Assembly: GCA_036850595.1 (NCBI GenBank)
Contig: CM072163.1
Location: forward strand, 18,066,639 to 18,130,638
Length of the DNA stretch: 64,000 nucleotides
Direction of reading: 5' to 3'
From: Rhyacichthys aspro
Taxonomy: Eukaryota; Chordata; Actinopteri; Gobiiformes; Rhyacichthyidae
In this document: positions 14,215 to 25,800 of the stretch, piece after piece
Layout of the letters: every line of letters starts with the position of its first letter
Numbering within the stretch: the stretch's first letter is position 1
Program-made: the position numbers and the translations under genes
Notes under the pieces: model-generated
Databases searched by the model: none
Told to the model about the DNA's origin: nothing
The model's input: the letters and a program-made list of their open reading frames with translations, nothing else

Positions 14215-17200
14215 ATGTCTGGCCGCGTTCTTGTGGGAGTCAAGCGTGTCATTGATTATGCAGTTAAGGTATGGTGTTTATGCTTTAGCCTGTTGATAAT
14301 TTGATGTTTGCTTAGTTGCAGGATTGCTGTTTCCATTCACCTGACTTTCTGTGAAAAGCTAGCAGACGTTAGCCTGCTAAACGCCGCTTCTCAGTTCCCC
14401 TACATGACCAGTCACTTAAAAGTAGTCTAAGCTGAATTTATGGGCACAAAGCATGGCCAGTTGTGGAAAATTACAGCTTGTATCGTTGACACATCAGCCA
14501 TTAAAAAAAGTGTTGTTATTTTCAAGTTACGCAACACTGGATCGAAAAAAGAATCTTCAATGGACAGGGTGTAAACATAAAGGCGACTCTGTGTACAGTG
14601 TACAGTCTGTGCAGTGTTTCATAGTCAGTTACTTCTGTAGGCTTTTTATTTTTAGTAGACAGTCCCAAACCCCAAAGATTTCTGTGTAAACCAAGGTCAG
14701 TCCTGCTCTAGCTGCCCTCAGCAGGATTTGGACAGTGTCCCGAAAGTACTGGCTCTGTCAACACCTGGCATAAACTCACACTGATATGCCACTGGGGCGT
14801 TTTTATCTGAACTAAATAAAAAATAATGTTGTAAAAATTTCCTTTTTACTGTATAAGTGTTATGTTAGCGTAATAATGTGAGTTATAAGCTTTCAAGCAC
14901 TTGATATTGAAAATGTGTTTAACTTTTTGTGTGGAAGACAGAAGAACAATTGATTTTTTTTAAACCTAAGTTTTTGTTTTACACATAAGTCATCCATTTT
15001 CCAGACATGTTACTGTGTAGGCCTGTTATGCCCGTTGTACTGTAATATGTGTCTTAGTAACATGCTTGTTATTTACTAGCACCTGTTAAAACAGGTTGAA
15101 CCCTGAAAGTGTATTTTGTTGTTTTTTTGTGACAGCTAGACCATTAATTTATTACTTTTGGCTTTGCCAGATTAGAAGTAAATTTTTGCAAATATAGAAG
15201 TCACCTTTTCTTTGAAGTACATATGCTTTTAGGGAAAGACAGAATTACACCAAAATATTATTAAATTAGATAAAATCCCATACTACCAATAAAGATGCAT
15301 TTATCTTTTCAGTAATGACTCACTACATCTGGGACTGTCTTATCCTAAAATGTTGAACCTCTGAGTTTATTATGATCCTCATTGTGAGACTAATGGGCCA
15401 TTTTCCTTTCCATTAGATCCGTGTGAAGCCGGACAAAAGTGGAGTTGTGACGGATGGCGTCAAGCACTCAATGAATCCGTTCTGTGAGATCGCTGTGGAG
15501 GAAGCGGTCAAACTGAAGGAGAAGAAACTCATTAAAGAGGTAGTGGCTGTCAGCTGCGGGCCACAGCAGTCACAGGTTAGATCTTTTAACTTAATATCAG
15601 TTCTATATCTGTAGCTCTTGACTTATAAAATTGACATTTCAGGATAATAATAAGCCCAGGAAACAGTGAAGTCTCTTTGCCAGAAAATGGCAACAGCAAG
15701 TAGGGGGAAAAATACCTAATAAGCCTTCTGCATAACAATATTTCTGCCTTTACTAAGTTACAGTGTCTCTGATGGCAATTAAAGCAAGGTTAAGGTAACT
15801 TTAATGACCATATCCACTGTATTATTGCATAACCCAGGAGACCATCCGCACTGCTCTTGCCATGGGAGCAGACCGGGGCATCCATGTGGAAGTGTCAGGG
15901 AAAGACTACGACAACCTGGGGCCCCTGCAGGTGTCCAAGATCCTCGCTGCTTTAGCCAAGAAGGAGGACGCTCAGCTCGTCATCCTTGGGAAACAGGTTA
16001 AAGACTTTTTTTCTTGCTGTTCTTATTAACAATTTGTGCACACTATTCTGTAAACTTGTCTTAATTGGATAACTGTTTTTTTCCTAGGCCATTGATGATG
16101 ACTGTAATCAGACTGGACAGATGACAGCAGCCTTACTGGACTGGCCTCAGGTGAGTTTTTACAATTAAGTATTTATTCATATAAATTCTTTTCATGATTT
16201 GAAAGGCTCATTCAAAGTTGTTTGTTTTTTTATTATCTTGTCCAAAAATTATCATAACTGTATTTGACTATACCTTTATATTTATATTTATTAGGTAAAT
16301 TTACAAAGAAATGGCAATTAAAATCTGCCATTTTGGTTTTATGTACCTCTTATTAATAGGGTGAGTTGAAACAGTTATTCTAAATGATTAGGGTTGATTT
16401 TTTGGTGTAATTACTGTTTTACATCTTTTCATTAAATGTGAGCGGTATTGAGATTAGTCAGTTTAGGCTGGCTGAAGTCAGATAGAGCCTGCATTGATGA
16501 GGTCAAAGGTTGCTTGAAGCCTATATTGAGCAATTGAGCACCCCTTAGTTGAAAATATGTGAGACTGTACTATTCTGTTGCAGTGAAAATAACTTTAAAC
16601 CTCCATCTACCTCAAATAACACCCAGTATTGTATAACTGACTATGAGGATTGATTTATTTTTATTGTGTAGCATGGCGTTTCTGTAGTTACACTATCCAA
16701 GCACTAGATGGTGGTCTATGACTAGTTCATGACCTAAAATAACCTTCAGATGACACTGTTTCCCCACATGAATAGTAAAAGATTGTGAGAATACATGAGC
16801 AGGTTTTGTTGTTAATTTGTAGTGATTATTTGAAATGTCTTATCAATTCACAGGGCACGTTTGCATCAGAGGTGGCACTGGAAGGGGACAAAGTAAAGGT
16901 GGTGAGGGAAATTGACGGTGGATTGGAGACGATTAAGATCAAGACACCAGCAGTGGTGACAGCAGACTTGCGACTCAACACCCCCAGATATGCAACCCTG
17001 CCTAATATCATGGTGGGTAGCATGTTTTTGACTTAATAAATGCCATGTAGATGGGGCAATTAGAGGGTTTTATCAGAGGAAAGGGTCATTCAGTTACAGT
17101 TTGATTTCACTCAATTCTTAAACAAGAAAATGGTTCCACAAAACATTTTGCTGTAATCTTTGGACAGTTAGTGTGATGTTTATTTGGCATTGGTATTTAG

Positions 17201-18087
17201 TATTATTATTTAGTATTGGTATGTAGTAAAGATTAGGTACAATTATTTAACCTGAGTCACCTGTATATGGCTCATTTATATGTCTCTCTAAACAAAACAC
17301 ATCTTTTCATTCTTAGTCTAATTATCCAATGTAAATTTCCCTTTTCTTGAAAATCCAATGGATAATACATCTGCTTTAATTTATAAGATTTTTAGATAGG
17401 AAGGACAAACATCTGATGTCAGACCTGGTTCTACAGGGATGCCAAAGGTTGCATTGCCCCCTCATTTAATATTTTTGCTCCTTGAATGAACCTAAATCTG
17501 TGTTTCCCAAACTTTTCTTTTCAGGTTACCCATATTTAGACTAAATGATTTGCGACTCAAGTTATTTTGGTCATTTTGTTATCATAGTATAGTTCCTTTT
17601 GTGTGCTTTTTATTATTTCTTTGCGTATCTATGATTTCAAATGCACTATTAGTCATTGTGTACTATCTGATCTGTGTGATGTCCGTGAAATTTGTTTGTG
17701 TATGTGGTCATATTCGATCGTTCATTGATATCATCATTTGATACTAGGTTTTGAAACAAAAAATGTTTGGGGTCAATTATTTCTTTTTGAAACATACTAA
17801 AGCGTTTTTATGTACTGTTTCAGCTGTTGTAGCAATTGAATGTTGACCCAAAGCAATTGAGAGAAACTGTAGCATTAACTTAAGCAATCACCTCAGTAAC
17901 ATTTGGTCTCTTTTAGAAAGCGAAGAAGAAGAAGATAGCCAATGTGAAGCCTGCTGATTTAGGAGTGGACTTGACCTCTCGGTTGGAGGTGGTCAAAGTA
18001 GATGAGCCTCCACAGAGACAGGCAGGAGTGAAGGTGGAGACGGTGGAGGACCTGGTGGGCAAACTCAAGGATTCAGGGAGGATATAG
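14215..18087 (+). CDS. etfb: Electron transfer flavoprotein subunit beta
   Basis: Six coding exons: 14215-14268, 15417-15575, 15838-15996, 16088-16150, 16854-17012, 17917-18087. Every exon is a whole number of codons and they join to 254 residues (human 255). The protein starts MSGRVLVGVKRVIDYAVK and ends DLVGKLKDSGRI. With ETFA it forms the mitochondrial-matrix flavoprotein that carries electrons from acyl-CoA dehydrogenases to ETF-QO. The recognition loop is intact (RLNTPRYATLPNIM), including the anchor leucine, and is followed by the KAKKKK stretch; K199 and K202 match the human lysines methylated by ETFBKMT. No cleaved targeting peptide is visible, as usual for this subunit. The start has a strong context (an A at -3 would be ideal; here it is A in AACG just before ATG). 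Confidence 0.97.
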
Positions 18088-18127
18088 ACCACACACAAGC
18101 ACAGTCAGGGAGCAGCAACACAAACTG

Positions 18128-18458
18128 GTGAGTTACTGTGGTTCTAAGTCAGTTTAACTAAAATTCAAACTCAAACATTCAGTCGAATTCCTCAATATAC
18201 AGCAAGCACATAAATCTGGAATTCATGAATGAAACAATTTCTGTCTTAATCGCCATCTCTTCATTCGTTCTTTGAGGAAATCCCATGTGTCTTCCGGCAA
18301 AGCAAACCAATTAGCTATTTTAATTGCAATTCTTTCTTTGAATCTCTCATCTCAATTTCTTTATCACATTGTTACACCGCCTTTAGAAGTGGGAACAGTG
18401 CTCAGTAATCATAGCCAGAGGACTAACTTGTGTCTGTGTGTAATCCTGTCTCTTTTAG
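18128..18458 (+). other. etfb: Probable intron in the etfb 3' UTR
   Basis: A donor reading CTG|GTGAGT lies 40 bases after the stop codon. A pyrimidine-rich acceptor ending TCTTTTAG lies at 18458, followed by GC-richer sequence and a poly(A) signal. A stop-to-junction distance of about 40 nt is below the usual ~50-55 nt needed to trigger nonsense-mediated decay, so the message should be stable. The intron is inferred from splice-site quality only. Confidence 0.5.
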
Positions 18459-18849
18459 AGCCTTGTTCCTGAGGTGGAGCAGAGACATACTGAGAAACAC
18501 CGTCCAGCAGCAGGTCCAGGCCAGTCCGAAGAGGATCACCTTGTTGCTGTTTATTTAATTTACATGGATGTTCCTCTGTAGCATTGACTACTTAACCTAC
18601 AGACAGCTCTTCAAAACTGGAATATATCAGATGTCTTTATGCAATAACTGAAACCTGTTAAAGTTGTATATCTGTAGTCAAACATGTAAAGAGGTACTTT
18701 TAATGTAAATGTCTTTTGTAAATATGAGTCCATACATGACTTGGTTACTATACTGCCAAGATGGTGTCTCCCAGTATGAGGAAAGAAAGACCTGAATTTT
18801 ACCGTAAGCGCCTCGAATCTTTATTGATTGTACAGAACATTACCATAAC

Positions 18850-18855
18850 AATAAA
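18850..18855 (+). terminator. etfb: Polyadenylation signal of etfb
   Basis: AATAAA lies about 760 bases after the etfb stop codon and about 390 bases after the proposed 3' UTR splice acceptor. It is the best hexamer before the next gene. Confidence 0.6.
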
Positions 18856-18869
18856 GCAGCCAGTTTTTT

Positions 18870-19600
18870 CATATCCAACTCAAGACTCTGGCATTTTCTT
18901 TCTGTACGTAATATATTAAAAAAAACAAAAAAAAAAAAAAACCCACATCCTTTACATTTCCACCTAATGTAGTCCAGTTAACTATGAAGGAAGCAAGTCT
19001 TCATAGCCGTCTCCTCAAAATACAGAGTGTGATTTAAAAAGCGTGTAAAGCTCAAAATTCTTATAATAGATTTTATTTTGATACACCCAAAAGTATTGAG
19101 AACACTGCACATTCTTTTCAAAATCAAAATATGAACAAAAAATTTAAAGAGTGAAGAAAAAGGGGATATTAGGCTGTTAAAAATAGCAGTGTCTGCATTT
19201 TTCTTTGAAAACTCAAACGTTTACTGTATAAACTGAAAAATTCTTTGGATTTGGCTTTTTAGGGAGGTTTATTCAAATTTTGTCATCTGTTTGTAATGCA
19301 TTTGTTCTGTTTATAGCCTTTCTGGTTTGTTAGGTTCAATGTAGAAAGAAAGTGGATAGAAATGGTGTTTTGTTCCTTATACATTTCTTGTTACCTTGTA
19401 CAAGTGCAATGTTTTGAAGGCTTTATTTAATTTACTACTATTTACTTTAAATGTAAAAAGGATTACACAAAACCACTGCATTGAATCTTGCTGGACAAAG
19501 TGCAATTCAATTCAAATACTTAAATTAGATCACGTTTACATCCAATTCTCGCGATACTGATAGTCTAATCTTGATTTAAACGTATAATACATTATACATT
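18870..19600. other. Intergenic spacer etfb-vsig10l
   Basis: AT-rich with a long A run near 18924-18941. No ORF, repeat or RNA gene is recognised. The last part presumably contains the vsig10l promoter, since the GC content rises from about 19610. Confidence 0.5.
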
Positions 19601-19853
19601 CTAAGGTTTAAACGTCCGTCCTCGTTGCGCTCAAATTGAAGGGGGCGTGGTCTAAACGACGCACAGAATCACGTCGATCCCTCGGCAGTACACCTGTCAG
19701 GTTACCTCTGTTCTACCTGGAGAACACGCGGGACAGCCACAACAGCAGCAACATACGCTTTTTTTTATCTGGAATACCGAAAAAAGGGATTACCTGCAGA
19801 ATCCTTACGTTTTCGGATTGTTGGACCAAGTTTTTTTACAGTGTTTTCGACTA

Positions 19854-19877
19854 ATGCTGCTATTTTCTTTAAAATGA
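19854..19877 (+). CDS. Upstream ORF of seven codons overlapping the vsig10l start
   Basis: An ATG at 19854 opens a seven-codon frame whose TGA (19875-19877) overlaps the vsig10l ATG (19874-19876) in the arrangement ATGA. If 19854 lies in the mRNA, the main frame would depend on leaky scanning or termination-reinitiation. Both ATGs are in the same putative first exon. Confidence 0.4.
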   Translation: MLLFSLK

Positions 19878-22800
19878 CATTGCCTGGTCAAGTTGAAGGA
19901 CTTTGTGGAGTTTTTGTTGCCTTTTTAATCGGTATTATTCCTCAAGGTAAGATCAATGCATTGCAACGTGTTTTTGCGTAAAGCTAAATTACGCACGTTC
20001 ATTAACAGTGTTTTGTGTTAATTGTGCTTTCAAATTTTAATGTTATGGCCACATTTGTGAATTAAAAATTAATTTAGAAGATAAAACACAATTATTAGGC
20101 ACCTACAAACACATAAACCCAGGTAATTTTGTACCTGTGTAGCCTATTTAATAAACTAAACTGTCTATTTTTTTTAAATGGTTTTAATATCAGGTTAAAA
20201 TTGTGTAGTGGCTCTAATGAGAACGAGGACTAAGTAGGGGAGCCCGGGGCATGTTGTCACACTTGTTAAGTTGTCACACTGTTGATTTTTTCACAGCCAG
20301 AGGGTTGTAACTGGAAGACTAGTTTTCTGCCTTCACACAGTTGTATGTCCTGGGAACAAACAAGCACATTGTTCAACAGACAGCAGCTGTATTATTTTTC
20401 ATGGTCCAAAGTAACATTTTTTTTGTTAATAATCTTCTATAGACAAATCTTAGCCATTTCACAGTTTCTTGTTGCATTTCATCCAGTGTAATGCTGCAGG
20501 TGACACCTCTAGTACACAGTAGAACATTTAAGAACTATTTATGTCACTGAATTAATCGTTACACTTGAAGGTACAAAATGGTGAAAAACAGTGAATTGGT
20601 TGTTTTAAGTTGTATGACAGTTTATTGCTCAGACTGTGTTTTGCATGTGTTTTGCAGTTTTTAACACAATCACACAGGAATGTAAAAAATGTAACAGCTC
20701 TAATCAAGAATTTAATAACCAATTTAACACTGTGCCATGTTTTTATCTTCAGAAAAAGTACTATTCAAAGGTATTCATCTACATCTGAGAGATTGGCAGT
20801 TGTTTTGTAGTTTAGGTCAGAACGGGCTCGGTACTAAAATTCTGAGATACAACTGTTTTTTTATTTGACAGATTCTCTCAGTTACCTATGTCATTCTCTA
20901 TTAAAGGTAATGTAGAAGGCACTTGAATCAGGATTGACAGGACAAAAATAAGAACGCCAGATACCTTCTTTTTAACAGTAGTATTCTGTAGAACTGCTAT
21001 AGATTCTGTCCCCAGGTGGGGTTATAAATGTGACAGATTACCCCAAAATGCCTCTGACTGTTGCCCTGCACCGGCAACCTAAACCTCAACACAGTCAGTT
21101 GAATGCAACAAGAAACTTAAGTCTGTTATCTAGCATCTACTAATGTTGCCTGGACAGCTTTTTCTCTTTCTGTTCTATGCAAAAAAAATGGTCTGGTCCC
21201 TCATGTTTTGTGTTTGATTTTGAAACAAATTGAGACGTTAGATAAACAGTTATTACTAGTTAGATCTGTTTGAGCTCCATAGAAATGAGCCTCCAGACCG
21301 ACCTTACTTCACAGCACAAACATTTCACTGCAAACAAGAATTTACATTTAATTTACATTTACAGTGGTGTGAAAAGTATTTGCTCCGTTCTAGAGGTCTT
21401 ATTTTTTTGCACATTTTTCACACTTAACTGTTTCAGATCACCTAACAAATTTAAATATTAGGAAAAGATTACTCAAGTAAACACAAAATGCAGCAGAACA
21501 ATGATCCAAAACAACACCAACAACTCTGAATGGCTTAAAAAAAGACAAAATGAAGGTTTTGCAGTGGCCTCGTCAAAGTCCGGACTTGAATCTGATTGAG
21601 ATGCTGTGTCATGAACTTAAAAAGTGGTTCATGCTCAAAAACCCTCCAATGTGGCGGAATTAAAACAATTCTGCAAAGATGCTGCTGAGGGCGGCACAAC
21701 CAGTTATTAGGTTTAGGGGGCAATTATCTTTTCACATGGGGTAGGCTTGGATAGCTTTAATTATTTAAAAACTGCATTTTGTGTTTACTTGAGTTATCTT
21801 CATCTAAAAATCGTAATAAAGCAATGTGCTTTTAATTTAAACTTTGAAATAATGGATAATGTGTAATAATGTAGATTTTGTAAATGGGTCACAACTAAAT
21901 TACGACTTCTAAAGTTGTATTTTAAGATATGATGGAAAAAGCAACAAAAGACAGTGACTTTTCATTTATTATTTACTTTTCGTTTGTCTACACTTGGTAA
22001 TATTTGACATATGATGACTACTGTTTGGACTTTCTGCCCCTGACAGGTTCCTACTCTCAGCTGGTGGTGTCTCCGGTAGGCCCCACTCAGGTGAACGCCC
22101 AGGTGGGTGACACTGTGTCTCTGGCAGTGTCCTACAGCGGAGCCACCGACCCAGCTATCATCTGGAGGAAGGGGATTAATCCTATTGTTACCTGGACTAT
22201 CAACTCCAAAACTCCGCCGGACATATCAGAGAGTGACCGGGACGTCCTGAGAGTCGACTCAAACGGGTCCCTCTTATTTGAAAATGTCACACTGGGCTAC
22301 ACCAGCCGCTATTCCCTGGAGATGACAAAGTCTGGACTGGGCACGGTTGTTGTGAACTTCACTCTCACAGTGTATGGTGAGTATATAACAGCATTAGTAG
22401 AAGGCCATGGAGATTCACTGCTAAACTAATAGAATAACCAAAAATTAGTTTGAAACAGTTGAGTCGTAATCAGGTTAAATGTTGAATGATACACATCCAC
22501 CTCAATATATGACTAAAAATGTCCCCTTCAATTGGCTAAAACTAAACACAAAGCCATATTTTTTCCTCAGACTCCACTTAGAAAATTCAAAATTCATTAT
22601 GAAATGTCGTTGCATTAATGTACTATTAATTGTATCAAAATATTTCCTGTTAATTCTTTATATTTAGAGCTTTTATTCTGAAAGCAGTATTACCTTAAAA
22701 TATTTCCACTAACCTGCTTTAGTGAATTAACATTGTAATTATTCTTTTTTAGGTATTGTGAATTAGCAGTTATTAAAGCAACAAAATGCAGGATTTTAAT

Positions 22801-25800
22801 GAAAATCCAAATGATTCCTCAAACCAACCGCATGGATTTGAACATTTTTACTTCCTCATAGAAGAGTTTATTCAAAGCTATAGGATTTGACATAAACTAA
22901 TCAGGACTAAATATGAGCATATGGCATGGCGTCAGGTTTGTTTACACACATTTACCCATAAATCCTGTATATTATGCCTTTAAAGGTCAGGACAGAGGCA
23001 GATGGAAAATATCCAAGAAAGTGTTTTGTAATCCACAGTTTAATCCACAACAAATGTGGAGTCGTGATCCACCTTCATTCCATGTCAGTGCAGATGGTGA
23101 GGATTTTGTAAACAAAATATGAGTTGTGATTCACCAATGACCCCATTCACTTTCTATACACACATAAACTGAGTTGCTGTACACTTAACAAACTTTACCA
23201 AGATATCTTTAGTTTTTTTCCCTAGGCGTTTAGTGTCACAAAACTGGTTCCACTGGCCTCTATTTAGTTTAAAACTTTTTTTCCCCATAGATAGACAAAT
23301 GCAAATAGTTTTATTTTGATGTGAAAAAATACTACTGAAATTTTTTTTTTGGAAGTCAATACAGCAGCATCATTTACATTATCTACCTTGAAGCTTTCTC
23401 TCTTTTTTTTTTCTATCCATCTTTAATACTAGCCACTATAGTATATGGCAACACTTGAAAAATGAATTTCATAGTAAACTGTAATGGAGCAAGAACAATG
23501 CGATGTGGAACTCCTTTGTTTGTTATTATAAATACAAGAGTAGGCAGCGATTCCTCTCGGTATATTTATTAATTATTTAGTAACTTATTTAGTAACTTTA
23601 AATCCAATTATGTATTGATTATTGTATTATTTATTTATTTATTGTTTTGTAATCCACAGTTTAATCCACAGTAAACATAGGAGTAGTGGTTCACCATTAT
23701 TCCACATTAATGCAGATGGTGAAAATGTGGGTTGTGATTCACCAATTTACACCATTCACCGTCTACACTATACACATATAAACTGAGGTAACTTTAGATT
23801 TATTCCTAGGTTTTTAGTGTCACAAATCTGGTTCACTTTCCATCAAGGTAGATCTCTGTGGCAAGTTTCAGATAGAGCAAAGAAACACAGCCCTATGACC
23901 AATCATGTTTCAATTCATGAATGCACCATCTGCGCACACATCTAAATTGTGAGAAATGAGTCTTTGCACAAAGTCACAAGCTTTTTGAGAGCAACAATTT
24001 TATGTCTGTGCATGAGAACAATCAAATCTGAGGAAGCATACAACTTGCAATCTGTTATTCAGAGTTTGTCTACACGTGTGTAAATTGAAACATGCATTTG
24101 TGAATATGCATATTCAGGCATAAACCATTTTACTTAAATAAAATTCTGAGAATACACATGCAAATCATTTAACACACATTTACAAACTGAGACCAACTGA
24201 GTTCTAAGACTATTTTCTTCACATAAGGAAGAGGGAAAACGCTGCAGAGAGCATGAAAAATAGATAATAGTGTCTGCTGACTGGAGCACGAACATTCAGT
24301 GAGCATTAACTTTAGCTAATGACGTAAGTTATTAAAGTCATAAATTGTAGGCTCATATGCTGAAACTGCTGAAACTGAAACAGTTTAAACAGTCGACTCT
24401 ACACTTCTGTCTGGTTGATAGCGTTGACTTGGTGTGTATGTTCTGTTCTTTAAGTCTACAATTCTGTTCATTTTGCAAATGTGTTATTATGTAGTTTCAT
24501 CTTCATGTGAACTGTATCTGACCCGTACTGACTCACGGCTCCACAGACCATCCCAGGGTTAACTGAACCAGTTGATGACCCTCTCCTTGATACCACTGGC
24601 CCAGACACGATTGTTAGGTTTTGCCTAACCAGGTAGACTAGACATAAGCTGTATAGGTTCAGCTACCTTCATATTCCAGGACCTTGTTGTCACAATATAC
24701 AGTCGTCAGAAATGCAGTTAGTCAGCAGGACGTCATAGAGGAATTCATCAGAGAAACTCCATCACATGCTGTAGGCCGGGTAGTGCTCAAATCGATTAAA
24801 TTCATGGTTGTTTTGTGCAAATGTGATGTGTTTTGAAATAGTAATGTGATTAACCACAAACGCAATAGATTTCTGTCATGTTGGGACAGTAAAATCACAA
24901 AACAACTGTGTATTTATGTAACTTTCTGCTGTATTTGCATTCACAGAAATCCTACAGAGTGTGACTGTCCAGACTGTGCCTGACTTTGCCTCTGAGGGAG
25001 CTGACCGTCTCACCCTGCAGTATTCCATGCAGCGGGGAGTTGTTGAGGAGCAGATGTGGTTTTTTAATGGCACTGAGATAAAAACCGACTCTCATTACTC
25101 GATCGAGCAGAAGAGACTTGTGATCCTCCGTCCAAGGAGAAACGACACAGGGCTGTACACGCTGTTTCTGAAAAACCCCTACAGCAACGTGACACTGCAC
25201 AAGAACATCACTGTTTTATGTCAGACTAATAACTTTGAATTGAAGTTCCTTTGCAACTTTGATCCTGAGAAAAATCTGATTCTGTTTGTTTTTAATGTGG
25301 CTTTTCTTGGAAATAGATGGACCAGATGAACCCGTACTTGAGGCACGTCCAGAGCGGCAGTTTTACGTATCCGGTGATTCTCTTCATCTCTCATGTAAAG
25401 CTGAGGGTTTCCCAATGCCAACTGCTGAGTGGATGTTCAGTGGACAGACACTTCCCAATACCACTGGAGGAGTCCTTTATGTGAACAATGTACAGACCAG
25501 CCAAGCCGGAGAATATACCTGCACTGTGCTCAATGAACAGACGAAAGAAGAGCGCCGAAAAAACATCACTGTAAAGGTTTATGGTATGTAATAATCACTA
25601 CCATTTTTAGATTATCAGCGTTTAAATAATGAGTGTAATTTATAAAAGCACCCAGTGTTCACCTTTGTCCGTCATGCACAAATTGGTCTTTTAAGTTTAA
25701 CATTCATCCTACAACACTTTTATTTTCATTGTTGAGCTGACACTTTCTATTATTTCAAATCATTCACTTCTTACCGAGTCAGCTTGCATATAAAAATTTA

